Positions 55,071-64,000 are shown, numbered from the stretch's first letter. The stretch: 64,000 nucleotides of DNA from RPQJ01 sp963793005 (GCA_963793005.1 CAWBYP010000002.1:1736001-1800000), one strand, 5' to 3'. The notes: a model not told the origin generated them from the letters alone. Made by a program: numbers and translations.

Positions 55071-56864
55071 ATGGCTGACGTCTTCGTTTCCTACGCCCGC
55101 AGCGACAAGGCGCGGGTCGCGCCGCTGGTGGCGGCGATCGAGGCGCAGGGCTGGTCGGTCTGGTGGGACCCGGCCATCGACGCGGGGCAGCAGTTCGACG
55201 ACCAGATCGAGGCCGAACTGAAGGCCGCCAGGGCCGTGCTGGTGGTCTGGACCGCAACTTCCGCGGGGTCGCGCTGGGTGCGCGGCGAGGCGCGCGAGGC
55301 AGCGGACCGCGGCACACTCGTTCCGGTGCGCTTCGATGGTGTCAGCCTGCCCATGGACGTGCGAGCCATACATACGACTGAACTCGACGGCTGGGGCGAA
55401 GACACTGCCAGCGCCCAGTTCCAGTCCCTGCTTCGTGCTCTCACGGCGATGATCGCCCGTCACGGCGGTCCGAGCCCCTCGATCGGGGGTCCAGCCTCGT
55501 CACCATCCGCCTCCCCAGCCTCAGCTGACCGTATCGGCATCTGCGTGCTGCCGTTCGCCAACATGAGTGGTGACCCGGAGCAGGAGTACTTCAGCGATGG
55601 CATCACCGAGGACGTCATCACGGACCTGACCAAGGTCTCCGCGCTCTTCGTGGTTGCGCGCAACACGGCATTCGCGCTCAAGGGCAAGAACATCGACGCG
55701 TCGCAGGTCACTCGCCAGTTCAACGTGAGCCACGTGCTCGAAGGCAGTGTGCGCAAGTCTGGTGGACGAGTGCGAATCACCGCCCAGTTGATCGAGGGCC
55801 GCACCGGCGGGCAGGTCTGGGCAGAACGCTACGATCGTGACCTGAGCGATATTTTCGCGCTTCAGGATGAAATCTCTGAAGCCATCGTCAAGGCGCTCAG
55901 GCTCAAGCTCCTGCCCAGGGAAAAGAAGGCCATCGAGCAGCGCGGCACCACGAATCTCGAGGCATACAACCTCTACCTGATGGCGAGGCAGCATTACGCC
56001 ACCGGCAACGAGGGGGACGTACGCCGTAACGAGGCGATCATCCGGCTGTGCACCCGTGCCACGGAGATCGATCCGAACTACGCGCACGCATGGGCGCTGC
56101 TGGCGCTGGGGCACATGCTCGTCCGCTGGATGCGCGGAGGGCAGGGTGATGACGGGCTCGCGGCAGTGGAACGCGCGCTCGCGCTCGATGCAAACCTCGC
56201 CGAGGCGCACGCTGTACGGGCCCGAATCCTGTCGGAAGGCGGCCGCCACGACGAGGCGTCCGTTGAGATCGACGTCGCGCTCCGCCTGGACCCGGAGTCC
56301 TACGAGGTCAATCGGACCGCTGCCTACCTGAGGTTTCGGCAACATCGCCTTCCGGACGCCATACAGCACTTCGAGAAGGCGCAGTCCCTGATGGAGACCG
56401 ACGTCAGTTCGTCCAACATGCTGGTCACCTGTTACACGGGCATCGGAGACACCGAGGCGGCTCGCCGCGCGGCGCAGATCACGCTGGTGCGTGCGCAGAA
56501 GACGCTGGCGCAGGACCCGAGCAATGGCGCGGCCATGGGGTTCTGCTGCAATTCACTGGCGCTGCTCGGGCAGGCTGAGAGCGCGAAAGGCTGGATGAGC
56601 CGGGCCTTGCTCATTGATCCCGACAACACGAACATGCGCTACAACTTTGCCTGCACGCTGGTCGTTCACCTGAAGGACATCGACGGCGCATTCGAACTGC
56701 TCGGCCCGCTGTTCGAGAAAATCCCTGTTGGCTTGCTCAATCACGCCAAGGCGGATCCGGACCTCGATCCCCTGCGCGACGACCCGCGCTTCCAGGCGAT
56801 GATCTCCTCAGCAGAGGCCCGTCTCGCGGCGACGGCCGAGGCAGGGGCACAGAAGAATGGCTGA
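55071..56864 (+). CDS. TIR - TolB/FlgO-like - TPR protein (copy 2)
   Basis: The 597-residue protein starts at ATG 55071 ('MADVFVSYARSDKARVAPL'). It has a TIR domain (1-110) with Glu73 in 'SRWVRGEAREA', the position aligning with the TIR NADase catalytic Glu, a TolB/FlgO-like region (~155-265, 'VLPFANMSGDPEQEYFSDGITEDVITDLTKVS') and TPR-like repeats to ~575. It is closely similar to copy 1 along its whole length. Its stop overlaps the next copy's start within ATGGCTGA (8 bp), so the two were made as a tandem duplication and may be translated in coupled fashion. No nuclease, SIR2 or other known TIR-system partner is next to it. Confidence 0.9.
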   Translation: MADVFVSYARSDKARVAPLVAAIEAQGWSVWWDPAIDAGQQFDDQIEAELKAARAVLVVWTATSAGSRWVRGEAREAADRGTLVPVRFDGVSLPMDVRAIHTTELDGWGEDTASAQFQSLLRALTAMIARHGGPSPSIGGPASSPSASPASADRIGICVLPFANMSGDPEQEYFSDGITEDVITDLTKVSALFVVARNTAFALKGKNIDASQVTRQFNVSHVLEGSVRKSGGRVRITAQLIEGRTGGQVWAERYDRDLSDIFALQDEISEAIVKALRLKLLPREKKAIEQRGTTNLEAYNLYLMARQHYATGNEGDVRRNEAIIRLCTRATEIDPNYAHAWALLALGHMLVRWMRGGQGDDGLAAVERALALDANLAEAHAVRARILSEGGRHDEASVEIDVALRLDPESYEVNRTAAYLRFRQHRLPDAIQHFEKAQSLMETDVSSSNMLVTCYTGIGDTEAARRAAQITLVRAQKTLAQDPSNGAAMGFCCNSLALLGQAESAKGWMSRALLIDPDNTNMRYNFACTLVVHLKDIDGAFELLGPLFEKIPVGLLNHAKADPDLDPLRDDPRFQAMISSAEARLAATAEAGAQKNG

Positions 56865-58646
56865 CGTCTTCATTTCCTACGCGCGCAGCGACAAGGCGCG
56901 GGTCGCACCGCTCGTAGCCGCCATCGAGGCACAGGGATGGTCGGTGTGGTGGGACCCTGCGATTGACGCCGGACAGCAGTTCGACGACCAGATCGAGGCG
57001 GAGCTGAAGGCAGCGAGAGCCGTAGTGGTGATCTGGACGCCGACGTCCGGCCGCCTCACGCTGGGTGCGGGGCGAGGCGCGCGAGGCAGCCGATCGCGGC
57101 ACGCTGGTCCCGGTTCGATTCGACGGCGCCAGCCTGCCGATGGACGTTCGCGCGATTCACACCACCGAGCTCGACGGCTGGGATGAAGACATCACCAGCC
57201 CCCAGTTCCAGTCCCTGCTGCGCGCACTTACCGCGATGATCGCGCGCCACGGCGCCGCTCGAGCCGGAAGCGCGATCGAGAGTCCCGCTCCACCGGTCGA
57301 GGAGACTACCTCGCGCCTCGCGATCTGCGTGCTGCCGTTCGCGAACATGAGTGGCGATGTCGAGCAGGAGTATTTTTCCGACGGCATCAGCGAGGACATC
57401 ATCACCGACCTGAGCAAGGTCTCGGCGCTGGCGGTGGCTTCCCGTAACAGTGCCTTCCTTTACAAAGGCATGAAGGTCGACGTGCCCAAGGTCGCGCGTG
57501 AACTGAAGGTCAGCCACGTGCTCGAAGGCAGCGTCCGCAGGGCAGGTGGACGGGTACGGATTACCGCACAGCTGGTGGACGGCGCGAGCAACGACAGCAT
57601 CTGGGCCGAGCGCTACGACCGCGATCTGAACGACATATTCAGCCTGCAGGACGAGATCTCGCAGGCAATCGTCAAGGCGCTGAAGCTGAAATTGCTGCCG
57701 GAGGAAAAGAAGGCGATCGAGCAGCGCGGTACCGAGAACGTCGAGGCCTACAACCTGTACCTCATGGCGCGCCGGAACTACGCGACCGGCATCGAGAGCG
57801 ATCCCCGACGCGCCGAGGCCAGCATTCGCCTCTGCAGCCGCGCGACCCAGATCGATCCGAACTATTCACGCGCCTGGGCACTGATGGCCCTCGGCCAGAT
57901 GCTGTTGCGCTTCAGCCATGGCAGGAGCGGTGATGACGGCATGACGGCCGCAGAACGCGCGCTCTCGCTGGACGCGAACCTGGCCGAGGCGCATGCGGTA
58001 AAGGCCAGGATACTTTCGCAGTACGGCCGCACATGACGAGGCGTCCGCTGAGCTCGACGTAGCTCTCCGCCTGGATCCCGAGTCATACGAAGTCAACAAG
58101 TCGGCCGCGTACCTGAGGGTCAGGCAGCGTCGCATGGGCGACGCCATTCCCTATTACGAAAAGGCAATGACCCTGATGGAGACCGACGTCAACTCGCCGG
58201 CAATGTTGATCACCTGCTACTCCGCCACTGGCAATGTGAACGGTGCGCAGCGGGCGGCCCGGATTACGCTGGCTCGCGCCGAGACAATTCTCGCGCAGGA
58301 CGACAACAACGGTTCGGCCATGGGCTATGGAGTTTCTGCGCTTTCGGTCCTCGGAGACGTGGAGCGCGCGAAGGGGTGGATCAATCGCGCGCTGCTGATC
58401 GATCCAGACAACATGAACATGCGCTACAACTTCGCCTGTGCGCTCACGATTGTGAAAGAGACGGAAGCGGCGATCGAACTGCTCGGGCCGGTGTTTGAGA
58501 CCGCATACGTCAACAGGCTGAATCACGCCAAGGTCGATCCGGATCTCGATCCGCTGCGCGATGACCCGCGCTTCCAGGCAATGATCGCAGCAGCGGAGGC
58601 GCGTCTCGCGACGGCGACCGAGTCGCGGACGCAGATGCCTGGCTGA
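56857..58646 (+). pseudogene. TIR - TolB/FlgO-like - TPR copy 3, two +1 frameshifts
   Basis: The same architecture as copy 2 continues in three frames. The first covers the N-terminal TIR half (56857-57186). At the GG of 57049-57050 one extra base shifts the frame: without it the sequence reads through 'SAASRWVRGEAREAADRG'. The second frame continues to a stop at 58034-58036 (last codons '..QYGRT'). One extra base near 58024-58030 again shifts the frame, and the third frame ends at 58646. Each shift is +1. Most differences from copy 2 are synonymous, so the copy was selected until recently or the shifts are assembly errors. If real, no full-length protein is made. Confidence 0.85.
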
Positions 58647-58675
58647 CGTTTTCGTTTCCTCTGCGCACACGCCGG
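58639..58675 (+). pseudogene. Relic of a fourth TIR copy start
   Basis: After the third copy's stop (TGA 58644-58646) the DNA still reads 'CTGGCTGACGTTTTCGTTTC', homologous to the ATGGCTGACGT start of the other copies. It translates 'LADVFVSSAHT' against 'MADVFVSYARS', with CTG for ATG, and similarity ends near 58675. It shows the array once had another copy, now deleted. No gene remains between it and 58808. Confidence 0.75.
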
Positions 58676-58808
58676 ATTCGGGCGCGAGTCCCGGCGGCAT
58701 CACGCCACGCCAGGCCCGGCGTCATGGGGATCCGGAAGCGTAAGCGCACAGAGAATACGGAGCCAGAAGCCGGGGCCTACGACAAATCAACGCAGCTTGA
58801 GCAATTGC

Positions 58809-59294
58809 CTAATAGTGCTCCCAGACCGCCTGCAGAACCACGAACAAGAACGCCGTCGAACAGCCAAACATCAGCACCCCGGTAATCGCGATCAGCGTGC
58901 CGAGATGTCTCCAGGGATACTTCAGCAGGATGTCGCCGTAGCCCAGCGTCGTGATCGATGCAGAGGTGAAGTAGACACCCTCGGTAATACTGGGAAACAG
59001 CCGCGTCCAGTGGAAAAAAAGGCCCCATACAAGGGCCTCAGTCACGTGCGCCAGCATGAGTGCGAAAAAGCAACCGAGGAGGAGAATCTTGCCGACATCT
59101 TTCGGCGCCAGTTTCTCCAGTAGCCACGCCTTGTAACGGAGCATCTCGCCGATCACATCAAAAATCACCACCACATGAAATGAAAACAGCGCAAGCGCCA
59201 GCAGCAATGCAAAACCATAGACCCATACGATCCTCCTACGGGAAGGAGGAAGGTACCGGTCTGTCGATGACAGCGCTTCAGGATGATCAGCCAT
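58809..59294 (-). CDS. Two-TM potassium channel
   Basis: The 161-residue protein starts at ATG 59294, sharing one base with the ClC gene's TAA (TAATG). The selectivity filter 'TTLGYGD' is at residues 115-121. There is an N-terminal helix (~22-45), a second helix (~68-92), the pore helix and a last helix (~131-155). No RCK or cyclic-nucleotide domain is attached. It conducts K+ across the inner membrane. With the ClC antiporter it may balance charge during anion or proton exchange, which is inference. Confidence 0.9.
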   Translation of the reverse strand: MADHPEALSSTDRYLPPSRRRIVWVYGFALLLALALFSFHVVVIFDVIGEMLRYKAWLLEKLAPKDVGKILLLGCFFALMLAHVTEALVWGLFFHWTRLFPSITEGVYFTSASITTLGYGDILLKYPWRHLGTLIAITGVLMFGCSTAFLFVVLQAVWEHY

Positions 59295-60613
59295 TACATT
59301 GCCCTCGCTACGCCGATGGTGCGGGCCTTCATGGAGTCGTAGATCGGCGCATTGCCCAGCAAAGTCGGAACGGCCATCGCTGCGAAAGAAGCCCACAGCA
59401 TCGGCAATGCCTGGTTGAAAGCACCCGTCATCTCGAGGATCAGGATCATTCCGGTAACCGGCGCTCGAACGGTTGCGGTCAGGAAAGCCGCCATACCGGC
59501 GATCGCAAAGGTAGCTGGCGTGGCACCGGAATCTGCCACGATCTGTGGGCACAGCAGACCGAATCCCGTGCCGAGGCAGGCGCCCAGCGCAAGGATGGGC
59601 GCGAACAGGCCACCGGGCGTACCCGCGGCATAGGAGAGCGGGCCGAGCAGAAATCGAACGGCGAAGATGACGGGCAATGCTGTCAGCCCGATTCCACCGA
59701 CCAGAGCCTGCTGCGAAATCGTATCGCCGCCACCGACCAGGTGCGGGGCAAACCATGCTATCGCTCCCACCAGCGCACCGATAAAGAGTGTCCGGACCAC
59801 CGGTCGCCAGTGGGTCAGACCGTCAAAAACCGCGCAGGTCTTTACGATCAACTGGTTGTATGCGACCCCTGCCAGTCCAGCGAGGATACCCAGCAGGGCG
59901 AAGATGGGGCCGGTCCAGGAACCGGGATCGGGAAGTTCTGGCACACTGAAATCGGGTTGCCGCCCGATCAGCAGTGATGCTGCTGCGATGGCCGAACAGG
60001 AGGTGCCCAGTGCGGCGATGGCAATCCGGATATCAAACCGCCGGACCAGTTCCTCCAGCACGAATACCGCTCCGGCTATAGGGGCATTGAAGGCTACGGC
60101 CAGCCCGGCACCGGCGCCCGATGCGAAAAGGGCAATGCGGTCAGTGTTCGACAGGCGGGAGATACTTCCCCAGAACTGCGCCAGGTTGGCGCCCATCTGC
60201 ACACTGGGACCCTCGCGTCCGAGCGCCAGGCCACCCCCTATGGCGAACAGGCCGCCGACGAACTTGATCGGCAGCAGTAACAGTGGGGCGGCGGGCAATG
60301 TGCCCTCGATCACCGCCTCGACGTGGGGAATGCCGCTGCCGGCTGCAGGTTGTCCGGAACGCTGCACTAGCCATGCAGCAAAAGCCGTGATGGCTGCAAC
60401 CGTGGCACAGACCAGCACGAAGCCCAGCACCGGCGACTGCTGCGCCCAGGCGATCGCGTCGGTGCGCGCAGCATTCATATGATCCAGTGCCACACGAAAG
60501 CACCCGATCACGAGACCTATTGCGGCGCCTGTCAGAAGCGACAACAGCGCCAGCTTCGCAAGGCCGGACTTTCCACTTTCACTGGCCTGGGTCCCTGCCG
60601 GATCCCTACTCAT
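59294..60613 (-). CDS. ClC-family chloride/proton antiporter or channel
   Basis: The 439-residue protein has the ClC architecture: 'GSGIPHVEAVIEG' (GSGIP), 'ALGREGPSVQMGA' (GREGP with the gating Glu), and 'GTPGGLFAPILALGACLGTGFG' (GxFxP). It has no C-terminal CBS domain. The gating Glu suggests H+/Cl- exchange as in ClcA. It is followed by the K+ channel gene with a one-base overlap, so they are very probably one operon. Confidence 0.94.
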   Translation of the reverse strand: MSRDPAGTQASESGKSGLAKLALLSLLTGAAIGLVIGCFRVALDHMNAARTDAIAWAQQSPVLGFVLVCATVAAITAFAAWLVQRSGQPAAGSGIPHVEAVIEGTLPAAPLLLLPIKFVGGLFAIGGGLALGREGPSVQMGANLAQFWGSISRLSNTDRIALFASGAGAGLAVAFNAPIAGAVFVLEELVRRFDIRIAIAALGTSCSAIAAASLLIGRQPDFSVPELPDPGSWTGPIFALLGILAGLAGVAYNQLIVKTCAVFDGLTHWRPVVRTLFIGALVGAIAWFAPHLVGGGDTISQQALVGGIGLTALPVIFAVRFLLGPLSYAAGTPGGLFAPILALGACLGTGFGLLCPQIVADSGATPATFAIAGMAAFLTATVRAPVTGMILILEMTGAFNQALPMLWASFAAMAVPTLLGNAPIYDSMKARTIGVARAM

Positions 60614-60846
60614 CGCTGACAGGTTCCCGGGGATTGAGAGAGTAGCTTGGTTGCATCATCAGTGACCGTGTCCAGGAGCCGACGAAAAGTGAAGAAGAGA
60701 TCAGGCCCTGGCACGTTACCGGATGCCCGGAGATATGTGGTGGAGATGGTCGAATGCGGGGCTGACGCTTGCGAGCCAGCAGCGGACTCGGCTCCGCGGG
60801 CCGACTCTTTCGAGGCGGCCCGGGGCTCAATTTCCAGAGTTGGACA

Positions 60847-62478
60847 TTACTTGACGAGTTCGATCTCACTCGGTCGCCACGTCTTCGTGAAGAACGATTC
60901 CTGTGGGCTATAGAGGCGCAGGTAAGTGAACCAGCCTTTCTTCGGATCGGTCTGTATCCAGTTGCCGCGCTTCACGCCTGCCGGCTGCTGCGGAGCGAAC
61001 CAGATCGTGGTTGAACCATCGGCATTCGGCTCAGCAGCGGGTGACGGATAGGCCTGGCTGCCGGCGCGCGGATATCGCTGCGGCGTGGCCAGCATCGAGC
61101 GCGTCATGTTGTCGTAGACCGTGAGGGACCAGAATTTCTCGGCCGGGATACCCTTGGGCAGGGTAACCCGGTAGGTCTTCGCGCCGTCCAGGAAATTCTT
61201 GTCCGCATCCACGTAGGCGAAGATGTAGGCCGAGCCGATGCCGGGCAGGCGCATGGCCATGGCCGGCGTGATGCCCGTGATGCCGTAGAAAAACGCAGTA
61301 CGCCCGTCCAGCTGGCGATAGCCAGTGGGCGGGAAGGGCTTGACGCCTTCCCTGGTGATCATCGGGATCGGCGTTTCGAACCCGGCTCCGGTCTGGAACA
61401 TCATGTTCCACCAGTTCGACTGCTCGCCGTAGTAGTACCAGCTCGGATCGCGCGGCTGGCTCATGAACAACGTGCGCGAGGCCGCGTTGCCGACCGCGGC
61501 GGCCTCGGACAGGATCTTCTTCATGCGCGCATCGGGCGCGAAGGGCTGGCCGTGCTTGATCCCGATGGCGGCCATCGAACCCATCAACTCGATGTCCAGC
61601 GAGTCGGGCGGCTCCTGCTGGACCACCTCGTTGAGCCGGTCGAAGAAGCTGACGTCGGTGGGCGGCACGGTGTTCATGACCTTGCCGCTTCCGTTGTGGA
61701 ACACCGTGGGCGCGGGCGCCTTGAGCGCCCCGAAGCGTGCGTTGCCTCCGAGGAATTCCGCCAGCGTCGTGCCATAGCCCGCGGCGTCGTAGGGGTAGAC
61801 CTTGGTGTACTTCTTGATCGTGGCCACGACTGGCTTGGGGTCGTTCTGGTTCGCGAGGAACATGCGGCCGAACCAGGCCACTCGCGTGGTCCGCGAACGC
61901 GCGATGAAATAGCCGCCGTCCGGCAGCTGCCCCTCGTAGCCCGGGGGCAGCACCAGGTACTTGCCGCCCATACCACGATCGCCGCCCGGAAGGCCCAGGT
62001 CGGTGACCCAGCGGAACCAGTAATCGTCGATGGCGCCCAGGAAGTCCGGCGGCACCTCGATCACCATCGGCCCCTGGGTCAGGTCGAGTATGCCGATGAC
62101 GTAGATCGTGTCCGCGTTGGCCGTCAGGAACAACGAGCTGGCGTCCATCAGCTCCTCGAAGATGATGACCTCGTTGTGCTTGACGCCCGCGCCCTGCAGG
62201 CCCAGGTCGAGGGCGCGGATGCTGACGCCCGACATGGCGTTCACGTAGGCGTTGTAGGCGTGCGTGAAGTCGATGTGGTCGTAAAGCTTCTCCGCGGTGA
62301 CCTTGCTGGGCGCGCCGTCCCGGAATTCAAACGTGCCGAGTCGGCTGTCAACCCGGTCGGGCGTTACGAGCGGAGGGGGAATCGCCGGAGAATCCTGGGC
62401 GACTGCGGATCCAGTCGCGAAGCCGGATGTGGCGACGACTAGAGCGACGCAGAGCGCGATGAAGCAAGGTCGGTTCAT
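60847..62478 (-). CDS. DUF1254/DUF1214-domain exported protein
   Basis: The 543-residue protein starts at ATG 62478 with GGGAGGA about 7 nt upstream. The signal peptide is at 1-27 ('MNRPCFIALCVALVVATSGF...AVAQ'). The DUF1254 region ('AYNAYVNAMSG', 'LTANADTIYVIGILDLTQGPMVIEVPP') comes first, then the C-terminal DUF1214 region ('RVTLPKGIPAEKFWSLTVYDNMTRSML', 'NGDGSTTIWFAP'-like). It is periplasmic or outer-surface; function is unknown. It stands alone. Confidence 0.92.
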   Translation of the reverse strand: MNRPCFIALCVALVVATSGFATGSAVAQDSPAIPPPLVTPDRVDSRLGTFEFRDGAPSKVTAEKLYDHIDFTHAYNAYVNAMSGVSIRALDLGLQGAGVKHNEVIIFEELMDASSLFLTANADTIYVIGILDLTQGPMVIEVPPDFLGAIDDYWFRWVTDLGLPGGDRGMGGKYLVLPPGYEGQLPDGGYFIARSRTTRVAWFGRMFLANQNDPKPVVATIKKYTKVYPYDAAGYGTTLAEFLGGNARFGALKAPAPTVFHNGSGKVMNTVPPTDVSFFDRLNEVVQQEPPDSLDIELMGSMAAIGIKHGQPFAPDARMKKILSEAAAVGNAASRTLFMSQPRDPSWYYYGEQSNWWNMMFQTGAGFETPIPMITREGVKPFPPTGYRQLDGRTAFFYGITGITPAMAMRLPGIGSAYIFAYVDADKNFLDGAKTYRVTLPKGIPAEKFWSLTVYDNMTRSMLATPQRYPRAGSQAYPSPAAEPNADGSTTIWFAPQQPAGVKRGNWIQTDPKKGWFTYLRLYSPQESFFTKTWRPSEIELVK

Positions 62479-62615
62479 GTCCGGTATCCTCCCGGGAACT
62501 TGTGATCAGCACGATGGTAGCCTTGGTGGTCGCGCAGCTGCGCGGGCGCAGCGCGGCCAAACGAGCTTGGATCGAGTCTATTCCAGAAGGCGGAGACCTG
62601 AACAGTGAAGAATTC

Positions 62616-63008
62616 ATGACTGCAGACCAGCAGCGCCGCATGTTCCAGTCAGCCGCCGTGTTCAACTGGCTGGCCTGTCTCATTTTCCTGCCCGCGACTG
62701 GCATTGCCAGTTACCTCGGCTTCACCCCGCTGATGGGCAACGGCCCATTCGAGCACGTTGCCTTGATGGCGATCGCGCTGTTCGGCTACGGATACTGGAT
62801 GGTGAGCCGCGACCCTGTCGGGCATCGGGGAATCATCGTCCTCGGGATCATCGGCAAACTCGGCGTCGTCGCCATCCTGTTCGGTCATTATTTCCTCGGC
62901 ACCAGCGTGAACCTGCGCCAGGCGTCGCTAGCGCTGGTCGATCTCGCGTACGCGGTGATATTCATCCGCGCGTTGAAGTCGCTGCCGACTCCGCTTACCA
63001 GGCAGTGA
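62616..63008 (+). CDS. Small membrane protein, unknown family
   Basis: I chose ATG 62616 ('MTADQQRRMFQSAAVFNW'); the frame runs open upstream to 62502, but that part overlaps spacer. The 130-residue protein has four transmembrane segments ('SAAVFNWLACLIFLPATGIASYLGF', 'HVALMAIALFGYGYWMV', 'IVLGIIGKLGVVAILFGHYFLG', 'ASLALVDLAYAVIFIRAL'). I do not recognise the family. It is divergent from the DUF1254 gene across 137 bp. Confidence 0.75.
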   Translation: MTADQQRRMFQSAAVFNWLACLIFLPATGIASYLGFTPLMGNGPFEHVALMAIALFGYGYWMVSRDPVGHRGIIVLGIIGKLGVVAILFGHYFLGTSVNLRQASLALVDLAYAVIFIRALKSLPTPLTRQ

Positions 63009-63068
63009 TCGCGGCCGATTGCCGACCGGCGACGGGTTCCGGCGCCACGACCGCCGCATCCTCTGCGC

Positions 63069-63746
63069 TCAAGCGGTACGGAAAGTAGCGATCTCTGCCA
63101 GCGGCTTCCGCGAAATGTCCGGCACGTGCGCGTCGGCGCCAGGATAGCCAACCACCAGCAGCAGGAACGGCCGCTCGATGCCCTTTGGACGGCCGAGAAT
63201 CTCGGTCAGGAACCCCATCGGGCTCGGTGTGTGCGTGAGCGAGACCAGGCCCGCCGCATGCACTGCCGCGATCAGGAACCCGGTGGCGATGCCGACCGAC
63301 TCATCGGTGTAGTAGTGCTTCAGCTTGCGGCCGTCCGGCAGTCGGGTGAATCGTCGCAGGAACACCGCGATCAACCACGGTGCCGTCTCGAGATACGGCT
63401 TGTGCTCGTCAGTGCCGAGTGGGCGCAATGCGTCCAGCCATTCCTGCGGTGCCCGCTGCTGGTAGAACCTGCGCTCCTCGGCCTCGGCCGCTACACGTAT
63501 GCGCGACTTGAGCGCAGCGTCCGAGATCGCGACGAAATGCCATGGCTGCTGGTGCGCACCGCTCGGCGCCGATCCAGCCGCGAGCAGGCATTTCTCGATG
63601 ACGGAACGTGGCACTGGTCGATCCGAGAACTGCCGCACGGTGCGCCGCCGCTGCAGGTGTGCCTCGAATGCGTCGACGCGCTGTTGCATGACCTCGGGGG
63701 GCAACTCCTCCCGGTTGGCCAGTGGCACGAATCCCGGCTCCATCAT
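63069..63746 (-). CDS. Nitroreductase family protein
   Basis: The start is ATG 63746 (a second ATG follows at 63743) with GGAAGGGAG about 12 nt upstream. The 225-residue protein has the nitroreductase plan: 'RRTVRQFSDRPVPRSVIEKCLLAAGSAPSGAHQQPWHFVAI' (FMN-binding N-terminal motif), 'ESVGIATGFLIAAVHAAGLVSLTHTPSPMGFLTEILGRP' and the C-terminal 'PFLLLVVGYPGADAHVP'. It reduces nitro-compounds, quinones or similar substrates with NAD(P)H and FMN. Confidence 0.93.
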   Translation of the reverse strand: MMEPGFVPLANREELPPEVMQQRVDAFEAHLQRRRTVRQFSDRPVPRSVIEKCLLAAGSAPSGAHQQPWHFVAISDAALKSRIRVAAEAEERRFYQQRAPQEWLDALRPLGTDEHKPYLETAPWLIAVFLRRFTRLPDGRKLKHYYTDESVGIATGFLIAAVHAAGLVSLTHTPSPMGFLTEILGRPKGIERPFLLLVVGYPGADAHVPDISRKPLAEIATFRTA

Positions 63747-63821
63747 GTTGAGGCGGCTCCCTTCCCTGCGACTTTGCGTCGTCTGCTGCAACGAAACTGC
63801 TGTGCTGCTGGGTACCGAGGT

Positions 63822-64000
63822 CTAGCCCGCGCCCTGGAACCTGGCGCGCATCGCGGCGATGAATCCGGGCATGCCCGCATCCCGGGTTGCCGCGATCGAC
63901 TTGGCGTGCGGATTGTCCCCTAGTTGCAGCAGCAGTGCCTGCGCAGCCGGCATGTCCGCGAGCAGGTCGAGGCCGAAGATCTGTTTGGCGACACCGGCCG
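63822..64000 (-). CDS. Unidentified gene, C-terminal part at the window edge
   Basis: A frame runs from the right edge to a TAG at 63822-63824 and gives about 59 C-terminal residues ('AGVAKQIFGLDLLADMPAA', '..MPGFIAAMRARFQGAG'). Third-position GC is high and it is open throughout, so it is a real coding end. It is helical, and I cannot assign the family from this fragment. Confidence 0.6.
   Translation of the reverse strand, partial: AGVAKQIFGLDLLADMPAAQALLLQLGDNPHAKSIAATRDAGMPGFIAAMRARFQGAG

Noticed and set aside
60614..60846. Small minus-strand ORF between the ClC and DUF1254 genes
   Set aside because: The predicted product is Ser/Pro/Arg-rich, without a ribosome site, and overlaps the ends of its neighbours; likely spacer.

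Overview
This is a GC-rich, gene-dense bacterial chromosomal segment. It reads as a Gammaproteobacterium, plausibly near the Steroidobacter/Nevskia/Xanthomonas side. The evidence is high third-position GC, a TonB/TonB-dependent-receptor machinery, YgiQ, RimO, YebC and SlyD orthologues, many small lipoproteins, and a GlyGly-CTERM-like tail. That placement is inference; no rRNA or tRNA gene is present to confirm it. I see no prophage, insertion sequence or CRISPR array.

Layout. Positions 1-20,650 are mixed housekeeping and envelope genes: the end of a LysR regulator, an EEP-family hydrolase, an unusual receiver-TM-TonB fusion, and a two-gene unit of a multidomain sensor with a degenerate HD-GYP domain plus a beta-CASP RNase-like protein. 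They continue with a polymer-like repeat lipoprotein/DMT/thioredoxin operon, YebC, YgiQ, an outer-membrane transporter-like protein, a phospholipase D lipoprotein, an aldo/keto reductase and a glycine-zipper protein. Positions 20,735-29,923 (minus strand) are a glycogen-use cluster glgP-glgB-glgX-malQ, split after glgP by a perfect 27-bp-arm palindrome. Positions 29,963-35,015 hold a lipoprotein, a di-haem peroxidase, a methyltransferase and Lon.

The most unusual content is a family of TIR - TolB/FlgO-like - TPR proteins. One copy (35,085-36,851) is divergent from a winged-helix - TM - TolB/FlgO-like - TPR regulator, which overlaps the start of a TonB-dependent receptor gene. The other copies form a tandem array (55,071-58,646): an intact gene overlapping a second copy with two +1 frameshifts, followed by the first codons of a further, deleted copy. 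The intact genes keep the glutamate that aligns with the TIR NADase catalytic residue and share a 10-bp upstream element. This looks like a duplicating and decaying NAD-hydrolase or signalling effector family, which would suit a defence or stress role, but no function is shown by sequence alone.

Positions 41,798-54,852 carry a delta-60-repeat/Calx-beta surface protein, a large MscS-type channel, DedA and MATE proteins, a GST, a pirin, a small FmdB-like protein, RimO, an L,D-transpeptidase, SlyD and a DUF4870 protein. Positions 58,809-64,000 carry a ClC antiporter overlapping a K+ channel, a DUF1254/DUF1214 protein, a small membrane protein, a nitroreductase and the end of an unidentified gene.

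All calls come from reading the sequence and remembered family motifs; no database search was run.
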